DNA of 64,000 bases, from assembly GCF_028743715.1 (NCBI RefSeq), contig NZ_CP117996.1:434001-498000 (forward strand), given 5' to 3'. Below are positions 49,996 through 58,048 of the stretch, one piece after another. Source of the stretch: Microbacterium sp. Clip185. Lineage in GTDB: Bacteria > Actinomycetota > Actinomycetes > Actinomycetales > Microbacteriaceae. A program made the translations under genes and the position numbers. The number at the start of each line of letters is the position of its first letter. The stretch's first letter is position 1. The notes beneath the pieces were generated by a model. That model was given only the letters and a program-made list of their open reading frames with translations. It did no database searches and was not told the DNA's origin.

Positions 49996-51741
49996 TCACT
50001 CTTCACGGTGGCCGAGGTCGGGCTCGGCGACGAACGAGGCCACGGCCTTCGCCACCTGCTCGAGCTCGAGCACCACGATCTCGTTCTCGCCCGCGCGGGT
50101 CGCCGGCGCGGGCACGTAGAGCGTGCGCTGCGGGCCGTTGACCCAGTAGCGCCCGAGGAAGAAGCCGTTCACGAACGCGAAGCCCTTGCCCCAGGATGCG
50201 GTGTCCAGGTACAGGTCGGCGGGGCTCTCGAGCGGGAAGGTGCCGCGCAGCGCCGTGCGCCCGGCGATGGATCCGGATGCGGCCGCGCTGATGCTCGCGG
50301 CGATGCGCTCCACGTCGACGACGGTCCCCGTCCATCCGGTCAATGCGCTGCCGCCGAGGGTGACGGGGGCGATGAGGCCCTTGGTCTCGCCGAGGCGGTG
50401 GTCGTAGTTGACGCGGCCCTGGTCCTCCACGAGCACCGTGAGGTGTGCGCCGCGAGGGATCGTCAGGGTGCGCTCGTGCAGTGCCCGCGAGAGCCGTCCG
50501 ACCGTGACGCCGTCGACCGACACCCATGCGAGGTCACGAACCTCGGCGAACGCGAGGACCGCGGAGTCGTCGTCTCCGAAGGCCGCCGCGGGCAGCGGAG
50601 CGTCGTAGCGGACGAGGGGTCCGAGCTGACCGAGGTCCTCGAACGTGCAGGGCTCGACGCTCGCGGGTCCGGCGGATGCGGGGAGCCAGTCGCCGGCCGC
50701 GGTGAGCGCGACGGACAGCTCGGGGGCTGCGGGACGCGAGGGCACCGACTCGGGCGGGACATCGGTGTACTTGGCGAGCACCTCGCGGAACGCATGGAAC
50801 TTCTCGGTCGCGTAGCCGGACTCGTCCAGCGGGGCGTCGTAGTCGTAGGACGTGACGATCGGTGCGTAGCGACCCTTGTCGTTGGCGCCGTTCGTGGTGC
50901 CGAAGTTGGTGCCGCCGTGCAGCATGTAGATGTTCACGGACGCGCCGGCGGCCAGCAGGGCGTCGAGCTCGGCGGCGGATGCGGCGGCGCTGGTCGTGTG
51001 GTGCACCCCGCCCCACCAGTCGAACCAGCCGTCCCAGAACTCGGAGCACATGAGGGGGCCGGTCGGCTGGTGCTCGCGCAGGGTCGCGAGGCGCTCGGCG
51101 GCGCGCGAGCCGAACGAGCCGGTGAGGTGCAGTTCCGGCAGGCTGCCGTTGTCCAGCATCCACGGTTCTGGCTGGTCGACGGTGGTCAGCGGCACCGTGA
51201 TCCCGGCTTCGCGCGTGAGGTCGGTGAGGATTTTCAGGTACTCCTTGTCGGAGCCGTAGGCGCCGTACTCGTTCTCGATCTGCACGAGCACGACGTTGCC
51301 GCCGCGGTCGATCTGACGCGGCACGACGATCTCGTACACGCGCCGCAGGTACTCGCTGACGGCCTCGATGTACTGCGGCTCCGAGCGGCGCAGTCCGATG
51401 CCCGGCGTCCGGGTGAGCCAGACGGGCAGTCCGCCGTTGTGCCACTCGGCGCAGATGTAGGGGCCGGGGCGCACGATGGCGTGCATGCCCTCGGCGGCGA
51501 CGAGGTCGAGGAAGCGTCCGAGGTCGTTCCAGCCCGTCGCATCCCACTGGCCGCGCACGGGCTCGTGGGCGTTCCAGGCGACGTAGGTCTCGATCGTGTT
51601 CAGGCCCATGAGGCGGGCCTTGCGGATGCGGTCGGCCCAGTGATCGGGGTGGATGCGGAAGTAGTGCAGCGCGCCGGAGAGGATGCGGTGCGGCTCGCCG
51701 TCCAGCAGGAAGTCGGTCTCGCCGACGGTGAAGGTGCTCAC
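49996..51741 (-). CDS. GH35 beta-galactosidase
   Basis: A 581-aa family 35 beta-galactosidase. LLDGEPHRILSGALHYFRI is the N-terminal family block. Glu158 in IENEYGAYG is the acid/base and Glu234 in MCSEFWDGWFDWWGG is the nucleophile. C-terminal beta-sandwich domains follow (from about 390). There is no signal peptide, so it is intracellular. It starts 17 bp after GH51, at a GTG with a weak RBS. GH35 enzymes often prefer beta-1,3 or beta-1,6 galactosyl linkages, which suits arabinogalactan fragments. Confidence 0.91.
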   Translation of the reverse strand: MSTFTVGETDFLLDGEPHRILSGALHYFRIHPDHWADRIRKARLMGLNTIETYVAWNAHEPVRGQWDATGWNDLGRFLDLVAAEGMHAIVRPGPYICAEWHNGGLPVWLTRTPGIGLRRSEPQYIEAVSEYLRRVYEIVVPRQIDRGGNVVLVQIENEYGAYGSDKEYLKILTDLTREAGITVPLTTVDQPEPWMLDNGSLPELHLTGSFGSRAAERLATLREHQPTGPLMCSEFWDGWFDWWGGVHHTTSAAASAAELDALLAAGASVNIYMLHGGTNFGTTNGANDKGRYAPIVTSYDYDAPLDESGYATEKFHAFREVLAKYTDVPPESVPSRPAAPELSVALTAAGDWLPASAGPASVEPCTFEDLGQLGPLVRYDAPLPAAAFGDDDSAVLAFAEVRDLAWVSVDGVTVGRLSRALHERTLTIPRGAHLTVLVEDQGRVNYDHRLGETKGLIAPVTLGGSALTGWTGTVVDVERIAASISAAASGSIAGRTALRGTFPLESPADLYLDTASWGKGFAFVNGFFLGRYWVNGPQRTLYVPAPATRAGENEIVVLELEQVAKAVASFVAEPDLGHREE

Positions 51742-51758
51742 GGTTTCTTTCGTTTCGT

Positions 51759-53276
51759 TCAGCGGGCCGCGCGCAGCGTGATGCGCGCCCAGGACAGCGG
51801 GGGAAGGGTGAGGTGCACGCGGGTGCCGTCGACGACCGTGGCGAGGGATGCGGGGGCGACGGGCTGCGCCTGGGCGGAGTTGACGGTGTGGCGGTCGCCG
51901 CCCTCGGGAACGGTGACCACGAGCGCGTCGGCGGCGGCGATCTCGCGGTCGAGATCGATCACGACCTCGCTTGCCTCGTCGAGGTCGCGGTGTGCGGCGA
52001 AGACGACGATCTCGTCGCCGTCGACGGTGGCGACCGCATCCACAGCTGCGACGGCGCCGTGCTTGGTGGTCTCGATCGACGCGCTCTCTACGGTCGGGAC
52101 GACCACGGTGCCGTGGGCGGCGGCGGCCGTCAGCTGGAAGGGGAAGAAGGTCGTCTGCCGCCAGGCGGGACCGCCGGGCTCGGTGCGGATGGGGGCGATG
52201 ACGTTGACCAGCTGCGCGAGGTTCGCCATGGAGACGCGGTCGGCGTGGCGCAGCAGGGTGATGAGCAGGGAGCCGACGACGACCGCATCCGTGACGGTGT
52301 AGTCGTCTTCGATGAGGCGCGGCGCGACGGGCCAGTCGCCGGTGAACACGCGCGGCTTGTCGACCTCGTTCCAGCGTGTCTGGTTCCAGACATTCCATTC
52401 GTCGACGCTGATGCCGATCGCGCGGGTGGAGCCGGTCTCGGCGCGCACCTCGTCGATGATCGCCGCGACGTCGTCGAGGTAGCGGCTGAGAGCTACGCCC
52501 GAGGCGAGGAAGCTGGCGGGGTCGCCCGGCGTCTCCTCGTAGTAGGCGTGCACGGAGATGTGGTCGATGAGCTCGGCGGTGTGGCGCAGCACGGTGCGCT
52601 CCCACTCGCCGAAGGTCGGCATCTCATGGTTGGAGCTGCCGGCGGCGACCAGTTCGATGTCGGGGTCGATGAAGCGCATGAGGCGGGCCGACTCTGCGGC
52701 GAGGCGACCGTATTCGTCCGCGGTCTTATGGCCGATCTGCCAGGGCCCGTCCATCTCGTTGCCGAGGCACCACAGGCGGATGTCGAACGGCTCGTCGCGG
52801 CCGTTCTGGCGGCGACGCTCGCTGAGTGCGGTGCCGCCGGGGTGGTTCGTGTACTCGAGCAGCTCGGCCGCCTCGGCGACGCCGCGCGTGCCGAGGTTGA
52901 CCGCCTCCATGAGCTCGAGGCCCGCGGACTCGGCCCAGTCGGCGAACTCGTGCAGGCCGACCTGGTTGGTCTCGGTGGAGTGCCAGGCCGCATCCAGGCG
53001 CACGGGACGCTCTTCGCGCGGTCCGACGCCGTCCTCCCAGCGGTAGCCCGAGACGAAGTTGCCGCCCGGATAGCGCACGACCGTCGCACCGAGCTCGCGC
53101 ACGAGCTCGAGCACGTCGGCGCGGAAGCCGTTCGCGTCGGCGCTCGGGTGCGCGCTCTCGTGGATGCCGTCGTACACGCAGCGGCCCATGTGCTCGACGA
53201 AGGTGCCGAAGACGCGGCGGGGGACGGCGGGGCCGTCGGCGTTCGTCGCGACGGCGATGCGGGTGGCGGAGGTCAT
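51759..53276 (-). CDS. abfA: GH51 alpha-L-arabinofuranosidase
   Basis: A 505-aa family 51 arabinofuranosidase. VFGTFVEHMGRCVYDGIHE at the N terminus, Glu174 in LWCLGNEMDGPWQ (acid/base) and Glu293 in SVDEWNVW (nucleophile) are diagnostic. It has no signal peptide and would remove arabinose side groups from imported oligosaccharides. It lies between the importer and GH35 genes. A 14-bp hairpin stem separates it from the binding-protein gene upstream. Confidence 0.92.
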   Translation of the reverse strand: MTSATRIAVATNADGPAVPRRVFGTFVEHMGRCVYDGIHESAHPSADANGFRADVLELVRELGATVVRYPGGNFVSGYRWEDGVGPREERPVRLDAAWHSTETNQVGLHEFADWAESAGLELMEAVNLGTRGVAEAAELLEYTNHPGGTALSERRRQNGRDEPFDIRLWCLGNEMDGPWQIGHKTADEYGRLAAESARLMRFIDPDIELVAAGSSNHEMPTFGEWERTVLRHTAELIDHISVHAYYEETPGDPASFLASGVALSRYLDDVAAIIDEVRAETGSTRAIGISVDEWNVWNQTRWNEVDKPRVFTGDWPVAPRLIEDDYTVTDAVVVGSLLITLLRHADRVSMANLAQLVNVIAPIRTEPGGPAWRQTTFFPFQLTAAAAHGTVVVPTVESASIETTKHGAVAAVDAVATVDGDEIVVFAAHRDLDEASEVVIDLDREIAAADALVVTVPEGGDRHTVNSAQAQPVAPASLATVVDGTRVHLTLPPLSWARITLRAAR

Positions 53277-53300
53277 GATCGCTTTCGGGTCGGGATGCGG

Positions 53301-53343
53301 CGAGGGGTGGGTCGGATCGGCAAGCGATGCGACCCACCCCTCG
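53301..53343 (-). terminator. Hairpin after the binding-protein gene, inside the operon
   Basis: CGAGGGGTGGGTCG (53301-53314) and CGACCCACCCCTCG (53330-53343) form a perfect 14-bp stem, 8 bp after the binding-protein stop. No U-run follows. It may be a partial terminator or a 3-prime stabiliser that keeps binding-protein mRNA in excess over the glycosidases downstream. Confidence 0.75.
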
Positions 53344-53350
53344 TCGGTGA

Positions 53351-54700
53351 TTACTTGTTGACGCTGAAGCCCTGCTCGTTGCCGTAGCTGACGAGCTGGT
53401 CCTGCCAGGTCATGAGGCCCTCGTTGAGGTCGCTCTTGTTGGCGTAGGACTGGCCGACGGTGTCGCTGAAGATGCTGTTCGCGTACACCTGGAAGGGCAG
53501 GTACTGCCATCCCTTACGGACGTCGGATGCGGCCTGCACGAGCACCTGGTTGATCTGCTGTCCGCCGAAGTAGTCGCTCTTGGCGTTCAGGAAGGCGTCC
53601 GACTGCAGGTCGGCCGTGGTGGAGGGGAAACCGCCCGACTTCGCGAAGATGTCGATGCTCTCCTGGTCGTTGTTCAGCCACTTCAGGAAGGCAGCGGCCA
53701 GCGCCGGGTTCTTGCTCTGCTTGGTGACCGACTGGCCGCCGCCGCCGTTCTCGGCCGACACGGGGGTGCCGTCGTAGGTCGGCATGGGCGCGACGCGCCA
53801 GTTGCCCGCGGCGCTGGGCACCGAGGACTCGAGGTTGCCGGGCATCCAGGCGCCGATGATCAGCGTGGCGATGGAACCGTCACCGAGGCCCTTGAACCAC
53901 TCGTCGCTCCAGCTGGAGGCGTCCGAGAGCAGGTTCTGGTCGACGAGCTGGTTCCAGGTGTCGGCCCACAGCTTCGAGCCCTTGTCGGAGAGGTCGATCT
54001 TCACGTTGGTGCCGTCGACCTTGAACGGCTGGCCGCCGGCCTGCCAGATCATCGAGGTCGCGAAGCCGGCGTCGCCGGTGTCGTTCGTGATCTTCTTGGT
54101 CGGGTCGGCCGCGGTGAGCTTCTTCGCGGTCTCGATGTACTCGTCCCAGGTGGTGGGAACGGTCAGGCCGTACTGGTCGAACACGGCCTTGTTGTAGAAC
54201 AGCGCCATGGGGCCGGAGTCCTGCGGCAGGCCGTAGATCTTGCCGTCGAAGTCGACCGAGCCCCACGTCGAGGCGGTGTAGTCCTTCTCGAGGTCGCCGA
54301 AGCCGTACGACGACAGGTCGAGCAGGCCGTCGGTGAGAGCGAACTGCGGCATGGCGTAGTACTCGATCTGCACGACGTCGGGGGCGCCCGAGCCGGCCTT
54401 GATCGCGTTCTGCAGTTTGGTGTACTCGTCCTTGTTGGTGCCGGCGTTGACGACGTTCACCTTGACGTTCGGGTACTTCTTCATGAACGCGGCCGCCTGG
54501 TCCTCGGCGGAGGGCGTCCACGACCAGTACGTGATCTCGCCGCCGGCTTCGAGAGCCTTGTCGAGGTCGTCGGCGCTTCCGCCGCCGGAGGCTGCACCGC
54601 CGCCGCCGGCGCAGGCAGCCAGCGCGATGCCCGCGATGGTGGTCATGGCCACGACGGATGCGGCGCGACGCAGCACCGAACCCTTGCGCATGTGTGACAT
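53351..54700 (-). CDS. Sugar ABC importer substrate-binding lipoprotein (2)
   Basis: A 449-aa CUT1 binding lipoprotein with the lipobox ALAAC and Cys30 as the lipid site. EITYWSWTPSAEDQAAAF begins the mature fold, and GLPQDSGPMALFYN is the hinge block. ATG at 54700 has AAGGAAAG upstream; the longer frame from 54715 would start at a GTG overlapping that RBS. It shares fold and operon order with the binding protein at 42131 but is a clearly different paralogue, likely for arabinogalactan oligosaccharides. Confidence 0.88.
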   Translation of the reverse strand: MSHMRKGSVLRRAASVVAMTTIAGIALAACAGGGGAASGGGSADDLDKALEAGGEITYWSWTPSAEDQAAAFMKKYPNVKVNVVNAGTNKDEYTKLQNAIKAGSGAPDVVQIEYYAMPQFALTDGLLDLSSYGFGDLEKDYTASTWGSVDFDGKIYGLPQDSGPMALFYNKAVFDQYGLTVPTTWDEYIETAKKLTAADPTKKITNDTGDAGFATSMIWQAGGQPFKVDGTNVKIDLSDKGSKLWADTWNQLVDQNLLSDASSWSDEWFKGLGDGSIATLIIGAWMPGNLESSVPSAAGNWRVAPMPTYDGTPVSAENGGGGQSVTKQSKNPALAAAFLKWLNNDQESIDIFAKSGGFPSTTADLQSDAFLNAKSDYFGGQQINQVLVQAASDVRKGWQYLPFQVYANSIFSDTVGQSYANKSDLNEGLMTWQDQLVSYGNEQGFSVNK

Positions 54701-54787
54701 GGGACTTTCCTTCACTTCGTTGTTGTGGATGCCGGAGCAGGACGCGCCGGTGGTGAGGGGGAATCGGGTGTCAGACAGTGCCCCTCG

Positions 54788-55666
54788 TCACTGCTTGACG
54801 CTTCCGGCGCTCAGCCCCGACTGCCAGAACCGCTGCAGCATGAGGAAGGCGACGACGATGGGGATGATCGACAGGAGCGAGCCCGTGATCACGAGGTTGT
54901 AGATCGGCTCGGCGGCGGCACCGGTGGCCTGCGCGTTCCACTGGTTCAGACCGACCGTGAGCGGGTACCAGGCCGGGTCGCTCAGCATGATCAGCGGCAG
55001 GAAGTAGTTGTTCCAGGTGGCGACGACCGTGAAGAGCACGACCGTGACGATGCCGGGGGTGAGCAGCTTCACCGAGATCGTGAAGAAGGTGCGGAACTCG
55101 CCCGCCCCGTCCACGCGTGCCGCCTCCAGCAGCTCGGTCGGCACGGCGTCGCTGGCGAATACCCACATGAGGTAGAGGCCGAACGGGCTGATGAGCGAGG
55201 GGATGATGATCGACCACGGGGTGTTCGTCAGACCCATCTGGCTGAACATCAGGAAGGTGGGGACGGCGAGGGCGGTGCCGGGCACGGCCACCGCGCCGAT
55301 GACGACCGCGAAGACCGCCTTGCGGCCCCGGAAGTTGTACTTCGCCAGGCCGTATCCGGCGAGGGTCGCGAGCAGCGTCGCGCCGCCGGCGCCGACGACG
55401 ACGTAGAGCAGGGTGTTGCCGAGCCACCGCAGGAAGATCCCGTCACGGTAGGTGAAGGTCTCCACGATGTTGTCCCACAGGTGGAACCCGTTGCCGAACC
55501 ACAGGCCGAAGGTGGTGAACAGGTCGCCCTGCTCCTTCGTCGCGTTGATCAGCAGCCAGAACAGCGGCAGCAGCGTGTAGAGGATGAACAGGCTCATCAC
55601 GATGGTGAGGATGAGCGACTTGCGCCGCATGAACGGCGACGTGCGGGCGAAGGCGGGAGCGGTCAT
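54788..55666 (-). CDS. Sugar ABC permease, MalG-like (2)
   Basis: A 292-aa CUT1 permease with six predicted membrane segments and the EAA loop ELLEAARVDGAGEFRTFFTI. It overlaps the MalF-like gene by 4 bp. It is closely related to the permease at 43537, which suggests that the two importers arose by duplication. Confidence 0.88.
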   Translation of the reverse strand: MTAPAFARTSPFMRRKSLILTIVMSLFILYTLLPLFWLLINATKEQGDLFTTFGLWFGNGFHLWDNIVETFTYRDGIFLRWLGNTLLYVVVGAGGATLLATLAGYGLAKYNFRGRKAVFAVVIGAVAVPGTALAVPTFLMFSQMGLTNTPWSIIIPSLISPFGLYLMWVFASDAVPTELLEAARVDGAGEFRTFFTISVKLLTPGIVTVVLFTVVATWNNYFLPLIMLSDPAWYPLTVGLNQWNAQATGAAAEPIYNLVITGSLLSIIPIVVAFLMLQRFWQSGLSAGSVKQ

Positions 55667-56583
55667 CGCATCTCCTGACGGGATCCGCGCAGCTGCACGA
55701 CGTAGGCGACGATCGCGGTGATGAGGCCCATGATGATCGCGACGGTGGCGGCGTAGTTGTACTGCTGGCCGGCGAACGACAGGTTGTACGCGTACATGTT
55801 GGGCGTGTAGAACGTCGTGATCGTGTTGGGGGCCAGCGGCTTGAGGATGTTCGGCTCGTTGAAGAGCTGGAAGCTGCCGATGATCGAGAAGATCGTGGCG
55901 ATGACGATCGAGCCGCGCAGCGCCGGCAGCTTGATCGAGAAGATCGTGCGCCAGGTGCCGGCGCCGTCGAGGGATGCGGCCTCGTACAGCTCGCCCGGAA
56001 TGGTCTTGAGCGACGAGTAGAAGATCAGCATGTTGTAGCCGACGAACTGCCAGGTCACGATGTTGCCGATCGAGACCATCATCCATTCGGGCACGAAGGG
56101 TGTGATCACCTGGGCGCCGAACAGGTCGTTGATGTTGCCGGCGAGACCGAACTGGTCGCCGTAAATGTAGCCCCACATGAGCACCGCGACGACGGCCGGC
56201 ACCGCGTAGGGCAGGAAGATCACGATCCGGTAGAAGCCGGAGGCGTGCAGGCGTGCGCTGTCGATCGCGAGAGCGGCGGCGAGTGCCAGCACGAGCATGA
56301 TCGGCACCTGGATGATCAGGAACAGCAGCACGCGCAGGAAGCCGTCCCACAGCTTGGTGTCGGTGAACGCGGTGAAGTAGTTGTCGAGTCCGACGAACGC
56401 GTTGCCGCCCACGATCTGCTCGCGGAAGAAGCTGAGGTACAGCGAGTAGGCAAGCGGCGCCAGGAACACGAGTGCGAACACGATCGCGAAGGGGGCGACG
56501 AACAGCCAGCCCTTCTGGTCGACCGCGAAGCGCCGCCGCTTGGGTGTGCGCAGCGCGGGTGGGGGAGCCGCTGTGGTCGTCAT
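55663..56583 (-). CDS. Sugar ABC permease, MalF-like (2)
   Basis: A 306-aa CUT1 permease. GWLFVAPFAIVFALVFLAPL is the first membrane segment and ELYEAASLDGAGTWRTIF is the EAA loop. It is the first gene of the six-gene operon MalF-MalG-binding protein-GH51-GH35-galE. The promoter lies in the 120-bp divergent gap with LacI 3, which holds two operator-like 14-mers. No ATPase is encoded. Confidence 0.88.
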   Translation of the reverse strand: MTTTAAPPPALRTPKRRRFAVDQKGWLFVAPFAIVFALVFLAPLAYSLYLSFFREQIVGGNAFVGLDNYFTAFTDTKLWDGFLRVLLFLIIQVPIMLVLALAAALAIDSARLHASGFYRIVIFLPYAVPAVVAVLMWGYIYGDQFGLAGNINDLFGAQVITPFVPEWMMVSIGNIVTWQFVGYNMLIFYSSLKTIPGELYEAASLDGAGTWRTIFSIKLPALRGSIVIATIFSIIGSFQLFNEPNILKPLAPNTITTFYTPNMYAYNLSFAGQQYNYAATVAIIMGLITAIVAYVVQLRGSRQEMR

Positions 56584-56638
56584 CGTCCGATGCCTCTTCT
56601 GTGAACGCAATGCTCCGCAGAATTCGGGTTCCGCGGTA

Positions 56639-56652
56639 TGTTGACGTAAACA
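56639..56652. promoter_or_regulatory. LacI-type operator, importer promoter, site 1
   Basis: TGTTGACGTAAACA, ACGT-centred and nearly palindromic, 56 bp before the MalF-like gene. It shares its core with the sites at 57971 and 57985 in front of GH30. Confidence 0.65.
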
Positions 56653-56672
56653 TAACTCCGCTCTCGCTAACA

Positions 56673-56686
56673 TGTCAACGTCAACA
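56673..56686. promoter_or_regulatory. LacI-type operator, importer promoter, site 2
   Basis: TGTCAACGTCAACA, the same ACGT-centred class with a weaker left half, 18 bp before the LacI 3 start. Two sites in the divergent gap suit control of the importer operon and autoregulation. Confidence 0.6.
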
Positions 56687-56703
56687 TCGAGGAGGATCCG
56701 GGC

Positions 56704-57747
56704 ATGAGCCACGTCACGGCAGCAACACCGGGCGAACCTCGTGCGCGCCGTCGCGAAACCTCGATGGCGGATGTGGCGGCCCTCGCCGGCGTCTCCGGCC
56801 AGACCGTCTCGCGGGTCGCGAACGGGCGCGCCAACGTCGATCCCGACACCCGTGCCCGCGTCCTCGCCGCCATGGACGAACTGGGCTACCGGCCCAACAG
56901 CGCCGCGCGGGCGCTGCGCTCGGGCAAGTTCCGCTCGATCGGTGTGATCATGTTCTCGCTCTCGAGCTACGGCAATACCCGGACGCTGGATGCGGTCGCT
57001 TCCGTCGCCGCATCCGCCGGCTACTCGCTGACGCTCATCACCGTCGAGACGGCGTCGCAGTCCGATGTCTCCGGCGCCTTCGTGCGCCTGCGCGAGCATG
57101 CCGTCGACGGCGTCGTCATCCTCATCGAGTCGCATCGCCTCGACGAGTCGGAGATCGCCCTGCCCACGGGTTTGCCCGTCGTGGTCGTCGACTCGCACGC
57201 CGCCTACGCCTACCCCGTCGTCGACAACGACCAGGCGCAGGGGGCCCGCCTGGCCACCGAGCACCTGCTGGATCTCGGGCACGAGACCGTGTGGCACGTG
57301 TCGGGTCCGCTGGAGTCGTACGCGGCCGAGCGTCGGCGTGACGCGTGGCGCGAGACGCTCGAGCGCCGCGGTGCACCCGTGCCCGAGGTCGAGGTCGGCG
57401 ATTGGACGGCCGATTCGGGGTACGAGATCGGCACACGGCTCGCGCAGGACGAATCGGTCACCGCGGTCTTCGTCTCCAACGACCAGATGGCGCTCGGGCT
57501 CGTGCGCGCCCTGCACGAGGCCGGTCGTGCCGTGCCCGACGAGGTCAGCGTCGTGGGCTTCGACGACATGCCCGACTCGGCCAACTACTGGCCGCCGCTC
57601 ACCACCGTGCGCCAGCACTTCGACCGCGTCGGCTCGGGCGCCATCCGGGCCCTGCTCGCCGAGATCGAGGGCGAGGGTGCCAACGACCGCACGCTCGTGC
57701 CGACCGAGCTCGTCGTGCGCCAGAGCTCCGGCCCCCGCATCCGCTGA
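56704..57747 (+). CDS. LacI-family regulator (3), arabinogalactan locus
   Basis: A 347-aa LacI-type repressor. TSMADVAALAGVSGQTVSRV is the helix-turn-helix. VVGFDDMPDSANYWPPLTTV lies in the effector domain. The ATG has a strong RBS (GAGGAGG). It is divergent from the importer/GH51/GH35/galE operon and is followed by the GH30 gene. Operators of one class (TGTTnACGTnAACA) occur in front of both, so this protein probably co-controls extracellular cleavage, uptake and internal breakdown. Confidence 0.9.
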   Translation: MSHVTAATPGEPRARRRETSMADVAALAGVSGQTVSRVANGRANVDPDTRARVLAAMDELGYRPNSAARALRSGKFRSIGVIMFSLSSYGNTRTLDAVASVAASAGYSLTLITVETASQSDVSGAFVRLREHAVDGVVILIESHRLDESEIALPTGLPVVVVDSHAAYAYPVVDNDQAQGARLATEHLLDLGHETVWHVSGPLESYAAERRRDAWRETLERRGAPVPEVEVGDWTADSGYEIGTRLAQDESVTAVFVSNDQMALGLVRALHEAGRAVPDEVSVVGFDDMPDSANYWPPLTTVRQHFDRVGSGAIRALLAEIEGEGANDRTLVPTELVVRQSSGPRIR

Positions 57748-57813
57748 CGCGCGCGCCCAGCGCCTGGCCGTAGCGGGTCGCCCGTCCCGCCGCGTGCGCC
57801 GGAACCCCCATCC

Positions 57814-57890
57814 CTCCGCGAGACTGCATTTCGAGCACGAGATCACGGGTAATGACCGTGATCTCGTGACGGAGATGCAGTCTCGCGGAG
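57814..57890. repeat. Nested palindrome of about 75 bp, copy B
   Basis: Outer arms CTCCGCGAGACTGCAT and ATGCAGTCTCGCGGAG are perfect over 16 bp; inner arms CACGAGATCACGG and CCGTGATCTCGTG are perfect over 13 bp with the loop GTAATGA. It follows LacI 3 in the 301-bp gap before GH30. Confidence 0.9.
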
Positions 57891-57964
57891 AGTGGCGAGT
57901 GGCGGATGCGCGCCGATGCGACGGCGTGACGCAGACGTTGTGCCGGCGACTGGGAATCCGCTAT

Positions 57965-58004
57965 GTTTCGTGTTGACGTCAACATGTTTACGTCAACACG
58001 AAAC
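57965..58004. promoter_or_regulatory. Double LacI operator in the GH30 promoter
   Basis: TGTTGACGTCAACA (57971-57984, perfect palindrome) abuts TGTTTACGTCAACA (57985-57998). Together with flanks GTTTCG and CGAAAC they make a 15-bp perfect inverted repeat with a 10-base spacer. It lies 45-84 bp before the GH30 start and matches the sites at 56639 and 56673. Confidence 0.75.
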
Positions 58005-58048
58005 ACCATCCCCCCAGGGCTGCGACGACGCGGCCGGAAGGATCGACG

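Noticed and set aside
48781..52302. A 1173-aa plus-strand open frame across galE, GH35 and GH51
   Set aside because: It is antisense to three well-supported genes, has shadow-type composition (Arg, Val, Gly and Asp rich, no domain) and starts inside the 17-bp tandem repeat. Long false frames are expected at this GC content.
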